Shown piece by piece: positions 8,888-18,170 of a stretch of 64,000 nt of DNA (positions are counted from its first letter, which is position 1; the number at the start of each line of letters is the position of its first letter). The stretch is taken from the NCBI RefSeq assembly GCF_900129705.1, contig NZ_FQWO01000016.1, forward strand, positions 1 through 64,000, read 5' to 3'. Under the pieces are notes generated by a model that was not told the origin of the DNA, did no database searches, and was given only the letters and a program-made list of their open reading frames with translations. The translations under genes and the position numbers were made by a program. Origin of the DNA: Flavobacterium granuli. GTDB lineage: Bacteria > Bacteroidota > Bacteroidia > Flavobacteriales > Flavobacteriaceae.

Positions 8888-11803
8888 ATGTCTCATTCTC
8901 TTCAATTGCAACAATTATCCGATTCGCTAGAAGGAACTCTTTTCTATGACGAATTGCACACCACAATATATGCTACCGATGCTTCGGCTTATAGAATTAA
9001 GCCAATTGCTGTAGCGATTCCAAAAACAGAAGATGATATTGTAAAAATTATTCGCTTCGCTGACCAAAATAAGATTTCAATTACTCCTCGCACTGCGGGA
9101 ACTTCTCTAGCGGGACAAACGGTAGGTAATGGGATAATTGTGGATGTTTCCAAGTATTTCACAAAGATTGTGGCTTTTGATCCCATAAATAAAACTGTGA
9201 CCGTTCAGCCGGGTGTGATTCGGGACGAACTGAATTTGTTTTTAAAACCACATGGTTTGTTTTTTGGGCCTAATACTTCTACTTCTAATAGATGTATGAT
9301 TGGCGGAATGGTGGGGAATAACTCTTCCGGTACCACGTCGATTCGTTATGGTGTTACGCGGGATAAAATTGTGGAGATAAAAGCTGTTTTGAGTGATGGA
9401 AGTAAGGCGGTGTTTCAGGAAATTTCCTCAGAAGAATTTATAGAAAAGACAAAAGGCGATTTGCTCGAAAATAAGATATACAAAACAATATATGAAGAAC
9501 TTTCGAATGCCGAAAACCAGAAAGAAATTGTAAAAGAGTTTCCAAAACCCGAAATTCATAGACGAAATACGGGCTATGCAGTCGATTTATTGTTAAAATC
9601 AGAGCTTTTTTCCGGAACTGAAAAAACAATAAATTTAGGAGAATTGCTTTGCGGAAGTGAAGGAACTTTGGCGTTTACGACAGAGATCACTTTGAAAGTA
9701 GATAAGATTCCGCCAACGAACAGTGTTATGGTCGTTGCACATTTTCACAGTATTCAAGAAAGTTTAGAGGCTGTTGTGACGGCAATGAAGCATCATTTGT
9801 ATACCTGTGAAATGATGGATGACACGATTTTGAATTGTACCAAAACCAACAGAGAACAAGCTAAAAACAGGTTTTTTATCCAAGGCGATCCTAAGGCAGT
9901 TATTATGCTCGAAGTAGCCTCGCATTATAGTATGGAAGATGCCGAAGAGCAGGCCAATGAATTGATAGCAGATCTTCAAAAAAATAATTTTGGTTATGCC
10001 TTGCCTAAAATTTACGGCGCCGATATCGATAAGATAAACGAGTTGCGAAAAGCAGGTTTAGGACTCTTGGGAAGCATTGTAGGAGATGATAAAGCCGCAG
10101 ATTCTATAGAAGATACGGCTGTAGAATTGAGTGATTTGCCAAATTATATAGCCGAATTTTCGGCCATGATGCAGCGTCATGGGCAGAGTGCCATATATTA
10201 TGCACATGCCGGAGCCGGAGAATTGCATTTGCGCCCCGTTTTGAATTTAAAGACAAAAGAAGGTTTACACCAATTTAGGAATATTGCTACCGAAGTCGCC
10301 ATTCTGGTTAAAAAATACCGAGGTTCGCTTAGTGGGGAACACGGGGACGGAATTGTACGTGGTGAATTTTTGCCTTTTATGATTGGTGATAAAAATTACG
10401 AATTATTGAAACGCATTAAAAATGCCTTTGATCCAAATGCGATTTTAAACATTGGAAAAATTGTAAACGCTTCCAAAATGGATGAAAATCTTCGAGTAGA
10501 AGCAGGTAGGGCAGAACCAGATATTAAAACAATACAGGATTTCTCAGATAGTATGGGGATTTTGCGTGCAGCAGAGAAGTGTAATGGTTCTGGTGATTGC
10601 AGAAAATTACCTTCGGCAGGAGGTACGCTTTGTCCAAGTTACCGTGCCACGCGTAATGAAAAAGATACCACTCGGGCTCGAGCCAATGCACTGAGGGAAT
10701 ATTTGACCCATTCGGAGAAGGACAATAAATTCGATCATGAAGAATTATATAAAGTATTTGAATTGTGTGTAAGCTGTAAAGCCTGTGCGAGCGAATGTCC
10801 AAGTAATGTTGATGTGGCTACTTTGAAATCGGAGTTTTTATACCAATACCAAAAAGCAAACGGCTTTTCTATTCGAAATAAAATATTTGCTTTTAATGCC
10901 AAACTCAATAAAATGGGAAGCATGATGCCTTCGATTACTAATTTTGTAGCCAATTTGTCGTTGGTTAAGAGAAGTATGGGAATTGCACCCAAAAGACAAG
11001 TTCCTCTTTTGGCTCCAACGACTTTTAGAAAATGGCACGAAAGAAATAAAAAACCAGCAGCAACCCATTCTTTTGCAAACGGAAAAGTCTATTTGTTTTG
11101 TGATGAGTTTACTAATTATTATGATGTAGCAATCGGAATCGATACTTATGAATTACTAACTGGATTAGGTTACGAAGTAGTTGTTGTAGATCACGAAGAA
11201 AGCGGAAGAGCCTTTATATCCAAAGGTTTTCTGGAAGAAGCACAAGTTGTCGCTAATAAAAATGTAGCTGTTTTTAAGGATTTGATTTCAGAAGACACTC
11301 CATTGATTGGAATTGAACCTTCGGCGATTTTGACTTTTAGAGATGAATACATTCGATTAGCCAAAGATAAAGACAGTGCTGAAAAATTAGCCAAAAACGT
11401 ATTTACCGTCGAAGAGTTTTTCAAAAGAGAAATAACAACAGGGAAAATTCATTCTGAACAATTTTCGGATGCAGAGAAAACGATAAAAATTCACGGGCAT
11501 TGCCATCAAAAGTCAATGAGTAGCATTGAAGCCACATTTGCCATGCTGAATGTGCCAAAAAATAATTCGGTTACCATTTATAATTCGGGTTGTTGTGGGA
11601 TGGCAGGTTCATTTGGTTACGAAAAAGAGCATTATGAAATCAGTATGCAAATGGGAGAAGATACTTTGTTTCCGAAAATTCGTGCAACCGAATCCTCAAC
11701 AGCAATTTCGGCTGCAGGAACGAGTTGTCGTCACCAGATTTTTGACGGGACCCATAGAAAAGCACTGCATCCAGTGACCATTTTGAGGGATTGTTTGAGA
11801 TAG
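8888..11803 (+). CDS. FAD and 4Fe-4S D-2-hydroxyacid (D-lactate type) dehydrogenase, YdiJ-like
   Basis: This 971-residue fusion oxidises D-2-hydroxyacids and passes electrons through Fe-S clusters, probably to quinones at the membrane. The N-terminal FAD-binding domain (about 20-270) shows the flavin-loop segments TPRTAGTSLAGQTVG and GGMVGNNSSGTTS. An FAD-oxidase C-terminal domain follows (about 300-540) with YYAHAGAGELHLRP and SGEHGDGIVRGEF. Then come two Cys clusters (C565, C571, C582; then C627, C630, C633, C637 in CVSCKACASECP), and a CCG-type domain with HGHCHQKS and SGCCGMAGSFG. YdiJ-like proteins include D-2-hydroxyglutarate and D-lactate dehydrogenases. The MurQ reaction nearby yields D-lactate, which favours that substrate. 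The exact substrate cannot be read from sequence alone. Confidence 0.88.
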   Translation: MSHSLQLQQLSDSLEGTLFYDELHTTIYATDASAYRIKPIAVAIPKTEDDIVKIIRFADQNKISITPRTAGTSLAGQTVGNGIIVDVSKYFTKIVAFDPINKTVTVQPGVIRDELNLFLKPHGLFFGPNTSTSNRCMIGGMVGNNSSGTTSIRYGVTRDKIVEIKAVLSDGSKAVFQEISSEEFIEKTKGDLLENKIYKTIYEELSNAENQKEIVKEFPKPEIHRRNTGYAVDLLLKSELFSGTEKTINLGELLCGSEGTLAFTTEITLKVDKIPPTNSVMVVAHFHSIQESLEAVVTAMKHHLYTCEMMDDTILNCTKTNREQAKNRFFIQGDPKAVIMLEVASHYSMEDAEEQANELIADLQKNNFGYALPKIYGADIDKINELRKAGLGLLGSIVGDDKAADSIEDTAVELSDLPNYIAEFSAMMQRHGQSAIYYAHAGAGELHLRPVLNLKTKEGLHQFRNIATEVAILVKKYRGSLSGEHGDGIVRGEFLPFMIGDKNYELLKRIKNAFDPNAILNIGKIVNASKMDENLRVEAGRAEPDIKTIQDFSDSMGILRAAEKCNGSGDCRKLPSAGGTLCPSYRATRNEKDTTRARANALREYLTHSEKDNKFDHEELYKVFELCVSCKACASECPSNVDVATLKSEFLYQYQKANGFSIRNKIFAFNAKLNKMGSMMPSITNFVANLSLVKRSMGIAPKRQVPLLAPTTFRKWHERNKKPAATHSFANGKVYLFCDEFTNYYDVAIGIDTYELLTGLGYEVVVVDHEESGRAFISKGFLEEAQVVANKNVAVFKDLISEDTPLIGIEPSAILTFRDEYIRLAKDKDSAEKLAKNVFTVEEFFKREITTGKIHSEQFSDAEKTIKIHGHCHQKSMSSIEATFAMLNVPKNNSVTIYNSGCCGMAGSFGYEKEHYEISMQMGEDTLFPKIRATESSTAISAAGTSCRHQIFDGTHRKALHPVTILRDCLR

Positions 11804-11917
11804 ATTTCTCGAATTTTAATTTGTATTTTTTATATTCAGAATGCACTGTGAATTTTAGTTTCAGGTATTTTGAACAAAGTTTATTGCCTTTTTAAAACCC
11901 AAAGACAGCATAATTTT

Positions 11918-12745
11918 ATGAAAAAAATAATCTATGTAACACTCCTCGTATTTGTATTTTTTTCTGCCAAAGCAGCTAAAGTAGATACTTTAGACGTTTT
12001 TAGTCCTTCGATGAAAAAGTATATAAAAACCTGTGTGATAACTCCTGATAGTTATAAAAAAGGCAAGAAAAAATTCCCAGTTGTTTATCTGCTGCATGGG
12101 TATGGCGGAAATTATGCCACTTGGGTAAAAAGCTTTAAAGAGGTTGCTCAGCAAGCTGATAAATATGGTTTTATAGTAATTGGTGTTGATGGAAATTATT
12201 CAAGCTGGTATTTTAATAGTCCGATTGATCCTGATTTTAAATATGAAACCTATATAATTGATGAATTAGTTCCTTTTATAGATAAAAAATACAAAACAAT
12301 TGCAAGTCGGGAGGGAAGAGCCATATCAGGTCTTAGTATGGGCGGGCACGGAGCCTTGTATTTATCGTTCAAGCATCAGGATGTATTTGGAGCGGCAGGA
12401 AGTATGAGCGGTGGTGTTGATTTTCGCCCCTTTCCAGAAAATTGGGATATAAAGAAACGGCTTGGTTCCATAACCGATTTTCCTGAAAATTGGGAAAAAA
12501 ATACAGTTGTCAACATGCTCGGATTGGCAGAAGCGAACAATCTAAAGCTTATTATTGATTGCGGAGTGGATGATTTTTTTATTGATGTAAACAGACAACT
12601 TCATGAGAAGATGCTGGCTTCAAAAATAAACCACGATTATATAGAGCGTCCAGGAAAGCATAATATAGACTATTGGGAAAATGCTCTAAAGTTCCAATTG
12701 TTGTTTTTTCATGATTTTTTTAATGACACTGTAAAAACAAACTAA
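11918..12745 (+). CDS. Exported putative esterase (esterase D / Ac-esterase family alpha/beta hydrolase)
   Basis: I use the ATG at 11918 (MKKIIYVTLLVFVFFSAKAA) because it begins a clear Sec signal peptide; an in-frame ATG at 11870 adds a polar tail without family similarity. The 275-residue protein has the PF00756-type core: FPVVYLLHGYGG, the nucleophile elbow GLSMGGHGAL with Ser140, an acidic residue in DCGVDDFF, and a late His in KHNIDYWENAL. Relatives include acetyl-xylan or feruloyl esterases and S-formylglutathione hydrolases. The export signal argues for a polymer- or ester-cleaving role in the periplasm or outside. The next gene, starting 10 bases later, is a broken phosphoesterase. 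Confidence 0.85.
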   Translation: MKKIIYVTLLVFVFFSAKAAKVDTLDVFSPSMKKYIKTCVITPDSYKKGKKKFPVVYLLHGYGGNYATWVKSFKEVAQQADKYGFIVIGVDGNYSSWYFNSPIDPDFKYETYIIDELVPFIDKKYKTIASREGRAISGLSMGGHGALYLSFKHQDVFGAAGSMSGGVDFRPFPENWDIKKRLGSITDFPENWEKNTVVNMLGLAEANNLKLIIDCGVDDFFIDVNRQLHEKMLASKINHDYIERPGKHNIDYWENALKFQLLFFHDFFNDTVKTN

Positions 12746-12755
12746 ACGACAGTTT

Positions 12756-12881
12756 ATGAAATATCTATATGCTAAAATTTTGTTCTTTTTTATAATTGCG
12801 ACAGCCTTGTCTCAAGAAACAGGGAAAACAGCTAAAATAAAATTTGTACATCTTACTGATTTACATGTTTCTGTAGTATAG
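12756..12881 (+). pseudogene. 5' stub of an exported calcineurin-like metallophosphoesterase
   Basis: A 41-codon frame starts at an ATG 10 bases after the esterase stop. It encodes a signal peptide (MKYLYAKILFFFIIATALSQ) and then IKFVHLTDLH, the first metal-binding D-x-H motif (D35, H37) that opens metallophosphoesterase domains. The frame ends at a TAG four codons later, and nothing downstream continues the domain. It is the front end of a lost gene that was once probably co-transcribed with the esterase. Confidence 0.65.
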
Positions 12882-13202
12882 TTATCACTTATAGAATGAG
12901 GAATTTATTTACTAGACGAGATATAATTTGAATTATAGTGCAAGTTATTTTTTTTAAGGAAAAGTTTTAGGTGTTTCTGTTTTCTGATGTTTTGTTGCTG
13001 TATTTTATTTTTCATTGACTTTTAAAATTATAGTAAATACCAATATTGACTTTTTTGTTATGTAGTTTTAAAAAATCCTGAATCAAATCTTTCAGAATTG
13101 AATTTGTTTTATACATTTGGTTTTTGAATAATATTAACGTTATTTTTAAAATAATGGAGTATTATTTGAAGGATATTAATTTTTAATGAGAAATTTTACA
13201 AT
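12882..13202. other. Intergenic region with the permease promoter
   Basis: These 321 bases contain no convincing reading frame. TACATTTG at 13112-13119 fits the -7 consensus for the permease gene on the plus strand, though no good -33 element stands in front of it. The rest is AT-rich sequence with no further structure that I can see. Confidence 0.4.
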
Positions 13203-15134
13203 ATGGCATTTTCAAGTTTATTTAGAAAAAAGACAGTAGAAGATATTTTAAGGCAGGTTGAAAAAAATGAAACGGATGGTCATAATACATTGGGAAGGTA
13301 TTTGACAGCCAGGGATTTGACTGCTTTTGGTATTGCTGCGATTGTTGGTGCCGGTATTTTTAGTACAATTGGGAAAGCCAGTTCAGATGGTGGACCAGCA
13401 GTAATTTTCTTGTTTATATTTACCGCTTTAGCCTGTAGTTTTGCTGCTTTTGCCTATGCTGAATTTGCTTCTATGGTTCCTGTTTCAGGGAGTGCTTATA
13501 CCTATTCTTATGTCGCTTTTGGGGAATTAATTGCTTGGATTATTGGTTGGGCACTGATTATGGAATATGCAATTGGTAATGTCACAGTTGCTATTTCTTG
13601 GAGTGATTATTTTACGGGTTTGCTCGAAAGCGGGGGAATCCATCTCCCCCAATGGGTTCAAATGGATTATTTATCTGCCTCCAATGGATTTAATGATGCG
13701 ACCGCTTTAATGGAAGGAGGAAAGTCCTTTGAGAATTTGAGTTCTAGTATGCAAGCTGCTTATGTCGCTTGGACTACTTCGCCATCCATTGGCTCTTTTC
13801 ATTTCGTAGCCGATTTGCCAGCTCTATTTATCATTATTTTGATTACGACCTTAGTGTATCGAGGCATGAAAGAGTCCAGAAATGCCAGTAATATGATGGT
13901 GGTGGTAAAATTAAGTATCATTCTTTTAGTTATCGCAGTGGGCGTGTTTTATGTGGATACCGAAAATTGGACTCCTTTTGCTCCTAATGGAGTTAGTGGG
14001 GTTTTAAAAGGTGTATCGGCTGTTTTCTTTGCTTATATTGGTTTTGATGCTATTTCTACTACTGCTGAAGAATGTAAGAATCCGCAACGTGATTTACCTC
14101 GTGGAATGATGTGGGCTATTATAATCTGTACGATTTTATATGTCATTATCGCTTTGGTATTAACCGGAATGGTGAACTACAGCGAATTGAATGTAGGTGA
14201 TCCTTTGGCATTTGTTTTTCATAAATTGAATTTAAAATGGATGTCGGGCATTATAGCGGTAAGTGCTGTTGTTGCTATGGCAAGTGTTTTATTGGTTTTT
14301 CAAATGGGACAACCTCGTATTTGGATGAGTATGAGCCGCGACGGTTTATTGCCAAAACGTTTTTCTAAGGTACATCCAAAATTCAAAACGCCTTCTTATG
14401 CAACGATAGTGACTGGTTTTGTTGTGGCTATTCCTGCCTTATTTTTGAATTTGACTATAGTTACTGATTTGTGTAGTATTGGGACATTGTTTGCCTTTGT
14501 ATTGGTTTGTGCCGGTGTATTGGTTTTACAAGACAAACCCAATATTCCCAGAGGGAAATTCAAGACGCCTTATGTGAATGCAAAATATGTTGTTCCTTTT
14601 ATGCTAATTGTCGGTTTGTATTATGCATTTGCTTATAATAATAAGGCGACTATGGATTTTATTACCAATGAAACCCAAATTTATAAAGCAACTGATATTA
14701 TTACCTCATTGAATAAAGAGGAGACAAAAAAAGTGTATGATTATTTAGTAGGGATTGAGGCCAAAAACAATACAAATGAAGTTTTGGATTTAGAAAATTT
14801 ATTAAGTCAATACCAGCAGGATGACGCAAAATACGCTTCTGTCGTGGCGGGTTTACCGATAGATAATAAATTAAAATATGAAAGTGGTTTCAGCTTGTTT
14901 AAGCATAAGATACCTATGTGGATTTTCTTGCTTGCTTTAGTGGCACTTACGTTTTGGTCTTTCCGTAAAAATTTATCTTTAATTCCTTTATTAGGCTTGG
15001 TCAGCTGCTTGTATATGATGGCTGAATTGAGTGTATGGAACTGGATTTATTTCACGATTTGGTTGCTAATAGGACTTATAATTTACTTTGGCTTTAGTCG
15101 TAAAAACAGTAAATTGAATTTGATGAAGTCTTAG
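13203..15134 (+). CDS. APC-superfamily cationic amino-acid permease
   Basis: The protein is an inner-membrane amino-acid transporter of 643 residues, longer than the roughly 460-500 of simple bacterial APC permeases. The N-terminus has the family start LTARDLTAFGIAAIVGAGIF, with the unwound first helix GAGIF, followed by AFAYAEFASMVPVSGSAYTYSYV. The FFAYIGFDAISTTAEE motif in the middle is typical of CAT-like (SLC7-type) transporters. About 12 hydrophobic segments can be counted. A roughly 90-residue polar insertion follows (around 485-565), then extra C-terminal helices. It stands alone, between its own promoter region and a strong terminator. The substrate is unknown, with basic or broad neutral amino acids likely. 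Confidence 0.88.
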   Translation: MAFSSLFRKKTVEDILRQVEKNETDGHNTLGRYLTARDLTAFGIAAIVGAGIFSTIGKASSDGGPAVIFLFIFTALACSFAAFAYAEFASMVPVSGSAYTYSYVAFGELIAWIIGWALIMEYAIGNVTVAISWSDYFTGLLESGGIHLPQWVQMDYLSASNGFNDATALMEGGKSFENLSSSMQAAYVAWTTSPSIGSFHFVADLPALFIIILITTLVYRGMKESRNASNMMVVVKLSIILLVIAVGVFYVDTENWTPFAPNGVSGVLKGVSAVFFAYIGFDAISTTAEECKNPQRDLPRGMMWAIIICTILYVIIALVLTGMVNYSELNVGDPLAFVFHKLNLKWMSGIIAVSAVVAMASVLLVFQMGQPRIWMSMSRDGLLPKRFSKVHPKFKTPSYATIVTGFVVAIPALFLNLTIVTDLCSIGTLFAFVLVCAGVLVLQDKPNIPRGKFKTPYVNAKYVVPFMLIVGLYYAFAYNNKATMDFITNETQIYKATDIITSLNKEETKKVYDYLVGIEAKNNTNEVLDLENLLSQYQQDDAKYASVVAGLPIDNKLKYESGFSLFKHKIPMWIFLLALVALTFWSFRKNLSLIPLLGLVSCLYMMAELSVWNWIYFTIWLLIGLIIYFGFSRKNSKLNLMKS

Positions 15135-15163
15135 ATAGAGAACTTTTGAATTAATTAAAAACG

Positions 15164-15204
15164 AGGCTGTTTCTAAATTTATTTTAGAAACAGCCTTCTT
15201 TTTT
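15164..15204 (+). terminator. Rho-independent terminator of the permease gene
   Basis: A perfect 14-bp stem (arms 15164-15177 and 15183-15196, 5-base loop) is followed by TCTTTTTT, 30 bases after the permease stop. Confidence 0.88.
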
Positions 15205-15260
15205 AGATGTCTTATCAGTTGGAATCGATTATTTAGTCACTGATGGTTTGATAAGTACCA

Positions 15261-15293
15261 AAAAAAAGCTGCCTTTTTGGGGCAGCTTTTTTT
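15261..15293. terminator. Bidirectional terminator
   Basis: Arms 15261-15273 and 15281-15293 form an A-tract/GCTGCC stem flanked by A and T runs. It can stop minus-strand transcription from the outer-membrane protein gene and residual plus-strand read-through from the permease. Confidence 0.85.
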
Positions 15294-15313
15294 TTTGGTA
15301 TTTCGATTAAGTT

Positions 15314-15820
15314 TTAGAATTGGTATCTAACTCCTAATGCGATATCAGAACCATAATTGTTTTTGTAATAACCATTTCCTCCAAATTCAGGTCTGAAATC
15401 TAAAGAAATCAACAATGGAATGTCAAAGTTGTATTCAATTCCAATATCTCCAGCTGCAAAAACGAAGGTGTCATTATAGGAATTACCATTTTTGTCATCA
15501 TAACCGTAATTACCTAAACCTCCACCAACACCAGCATACCAGTTGAAACCACCATCAATGTTCCATACCCATTGATACAATGCGGCTAATTTGACAGCAT
15601 GAGAATCATATCCGTCATTGTTGAAGTTATTTCTGTTTCTCCATCCCAAATCCAATTCCAGTCTGTTGTTGTCAGACAATCCTCTTTGGTAAGAAAGTTC
15701 TCCTCCAAAACCACTGTTGTCTCCTAAACGTAAACCTAATGCATTTTTTGAAATGTCTTGTGCTTGTGCGCTAAATGCTAATCCAAAAAGCATAATAGCC
15801 GATAAAATAATTTTTCTCAT
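15314..15820 (-). CDS. Small outer-membrane beta-barrel protein
   Basis: The start is taken at the ATG at 15820 (MRKIILSAIMLFGLAFSAQAQ), which opens a textbook signal peptide. An upstream ATG would add a hydrophobic but atypical 27 residues. The 168-residue protein has alternating polar/hydrophobic strands rich in Gly, Asn and Tyr (LGLRLGDNSGFGGELSYQRGL, WYAGVGGGLGNYGY). It ends with ALGVRYQF, a terminal Phe typical of barrels inserted by BAM. This pattern fits an 8-stranded outer-membrane barrel of unknown function. Confidence 0.8.
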   Translation of the reverse strand: MRKIILSAIMLFGLAFSAQAQDISKNALGLRLGDNSGFGGELSYQRGLSDNNRLELDLGWRNRNNFNNDGYDSHAVKLAALYQWVWNIDGGFNWYAGVGGGLGNYGYDDKNGNSYNDTFVFAAGDIGIEYNFDIPLLISLDFRPEFGGNGYYKNNYGSDIALGVRYQF

Positions 15821-15989
15821 AAGTAAATATTTGTTGTACAAAGTTACAATGAAAATTAACGAATGAAATATACTATTATTATAAAATATTATATAATTCA
15901 CATATATTTTACTTGTTTTTAGGTCAATTATTTGTTTTTCAATTAGTTAATGATTTATTTTGTGTTTTTAATTTAAAAACATAAAAGAC

Positions 15990-16817
15990 TTATTTTGAGC
16001 TAATTATAGAATGAATCAATTTATTATTTAGAATATCTTCCATTTCAAACAGGTTTTCTTCTTCCTCTATATAATTTGATTCCTGATAGCTGTATAACTT
16101 CCAGCGTTTTTTATTGTATTCCAAAGCGGTTAGATTTTCGACCCAATCTCCCGAGTTTAAATAGAGCGTTGAACCATTTTTATTTTCCTTTCTAATTATT
16201 TTTGGCTCATGAATGTGCCCGCAAATGACATAATCGTATTTTTTTTCAATCGCTAATTCGGTAGCGGTTTCTTCAAAATCTGAAATGTGTTTTACCGCTT
16301 TTTTTACGCTCGCTTTTATTTTCTTAGAAAAAGAGTAGGGCTCTTTGCCCATTTTTTTTAAACACCAATTCACAAAGCGGTTGAGTAAAATCAAATAATC
16401 ATATCCCAATCCACCTAGTTTCGCAATCCATTTGGCATGGTTCACCGAAGCATCAAATACATCACCATGAAAAATCCAGGCTTTTTTGTCATCGAGCTCC
16501 AAGACCAATTTGTCAACCAGGGCAAAATTTCCCATGCTTATGTCACTGAATTTTCTAAGCATTTCATCGTGATTCCCGGTGATGTAATAGACTTTGGTGC
16601 CTTTGGATGCAAATCCTATTATTTTTTGTATGACTTTGAGATGTGTTTTTGGGAAATAGGATTTTCTAAATTGCCAGATGTCAATGATGTCTCCATTTAG
16701 GACTAAAATCTTGGGTTTAATAGTCGATAAATACTTGTTTAGTTCTAAAGCGTGACTTCCGAAAGTGCCTAGATGGGTATCGGAAAGCACTACTAATTCA
16801 ACTTTTCTCTTTTTCAA
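15990..16817 (-). CDS. Metallophosphoesterase, UDP-2,3-diacylglucosamine diphosphatase-like
   Basis: The 275-residue protein has all calcineurin-type metal motifs in order: LSDTHLG (D-x-H), LNGDIID (GD), ITGNHDE (GNH[DE]), and late VICGHIHEPK (GHxH). No signal peptide is seen. This subgroup, including the FRKSYFPKTHLKV and HGDVFD segments, resembles the LpxH/LpxG-like pyrophosphatases that make lipid X in lipid A synthesis. Bacteroidota carry several such paralogues, so a direct lipid A role is likely but not certain. It is transcribed away from aroC, with about 190 bases between the two. Confidence 0.82.
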   Translation of the reverse strand: MKKRKVELVVLSDTHLGTFGSHALELNKYLSTIKPKILVLNGDIIDIWQFRKSYFPKTHLKVIQKIIGFASKGTKVYYITGNHDEMLRKFSDISMGNFALVDKLVLELDDKKAWIFHGDVFDASVNHAKWIAKLGGLGYDYLILLNRFVNWCLKKMGKEPYSFSKKIKASVKKAVKHISDFEETATELAIEKKYDYVICGHIHEPKIIRKENKNGSTLYLNSGDWVENLTALEYNKKRWKLYSYQESNYIEEEENLFEMEDILNNKLIHSIISSK

Positions 16818-16980
16818 TTGATTCTAATTAGTTTTTTACAAATTTAAGGGTACTATCTTTTACGAATATTTAAAAAAAGGTTATCGTTTTGTAAGAATCT
16901 TTAACGTAATGTAAAGTTTTCGTCAATTGATTTTATAAAACAATCGTAATTTTTAATTTTTTACTTTAAATCAGAAAACA

Positions 16981-16988
16981 TATATTTG
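16981..16988 (+). promoter_or_regulatory. -7 box of aroC
   Basis: TATATTTG fits TAnnTTTG and lies 15 bases before the ATG at 17004. It overlaps the alternative in-frame ATG at 16986, so that upstream codon cannot be within the transcript made from this promoter. This decides the start. Confidence 0.6.
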
Positions 16989-17003
16989 TTCAAAATAATT
17001 ATA

Positions 17004-18074
17004 ATGGCAGGAAATAACTACGGAACACTATATAGAATAACCACTTTTGGAGAATCACATGGAGAAGCATTAGGCGGAATTATTGATGGTTGTCCTCCAG
17101 GGATAACAATAGATTTAGAAGCAATTCAAAAAGAAATGTCCAGAAGAAAACCAGGACAATCTGCAATAGTTACCCAACGAAAAGAACCCGATGATGTTCA
17201 GTTTTTATCTGGAATATTTGAAGGAAAAACTACAGGAACACCAATAGGGTTTATCATTCCCAATACGAATCAAAAATCAGACGATTACTCTCATATAAAA
17301 GACAATTACAGACCGAGTCATGCCGACTATGTGTATGAAAAAAAATACGGCGTTCGTGATTATCGTGGAGGCGGCAGAAGTTCTGCCCGTGAAACAGCCA
17401 GTAGAGTGGTTGCCGGTGCCATTGCAAAACAAATGTTGCCAGAAATTAAGATAAATGCTTACGTCTCAGCTGTAGGCCCTATTACGCTTGATAAGCCGTA
17501 TCAAGATTTGGATTTTTCTAAAATCGAGAGTAATCCTGTTCGTTGTCCTGATGAAGAATCAGCTGTAATTATGGAGGATTATATTCGTGAGATTAGAAAA
17601 CAAGGAGATACCGTAGGAGGTATTGTAACTTGTGTAATTCAAAATGTGCCAATAGGTTTGGGTGAGCCGGTTTTTGATAAACTTCATGCCGAACTGGGTA
17701 AAGCCATGCTTTCTATAAATGCCGTGAAGGGATTTGAATATGGAAGCGGTTTTGATGGGGCGCAAATGAAAGGAAGCGAACACAATGATTTGTATAATGC
17801 TGATGGAACCACAAGAACAAATCTTTCGGGAGGAATTCAAGGAGGAATCAGTAATGGAATGGATATTTATTTTCGAGTAGCATTCAAACCTGTAGCAACC
17901 ATTATGCAAAAACAGGAATCATTGGACAATCAGGGAAATATTACTGAAATGACGGGTAAAGGTCGTCATGATCCTTGTGTAGTGCCACGTGCAGTTCCTA
18001 TTGTAGAAGCTATGGCAGCAATTGTCCTTGCCGACTTTTATTTGATCAACAAAACGTACAGTTCTACTATTTAA
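17004..18074 (+). CDS. aroC: Chorismate synthase
   Basis: AroC makes chorismate from 5-enolpyruvylshikimate-3-phosphate using reduced FMN, the last step of the shikimate pathway. From the ATG at 17004 the protein has 356 residues, normal for the family. It begins [20 protein letters not shown], with the catalytic His19 in GESHG. Other signatures are [36 protein letters not shown] and the C-terminal [18 protein letters not shown]. Nothing in the neighbourhood belongs to the pathway, so it is a stand-alone gene followed by a symporter. Confidence 0.97.
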   Translation: MAGNNYGTLYRITTFGESHGEALGGIIDGCPPGITIDLEAIQKEMSRRKPGQSAIVTQRKEPDDVQFLSGIFEGKTTGTPIGFIIPNTNQKSDDYSHIKDNYRPSHADYVYEKKYGVRDYRGGGRSSARETASRVVAGAIAKQMLPEIKINAYVSAVGPITLDKPYQDLDFSKIESNPVRCPDEESAVIMEDYIREIRKQGDTVGGIVTCVIQNVPIGLGEPVFDKLHAELGKAMLSINAVKGFEYGSGFDGAQMKGSEHNDLYNADGTTRTNLSGGIQGGISNGMDIYFRVAFKPVATIMQKQESLDNQGNITEMTGKGRHDPCVVPRAVPIVEAMAAIVLADFYLINKTYSSTI

Positions 18075-18170
18075 AGGAGATTTGTTTTTACAATGCTTTT
18101 AAAAATAGGACTATAAATAGCTGTATTTTGGGATGAACCCCAATTTCTAATAATAATTAATATTAAATCG

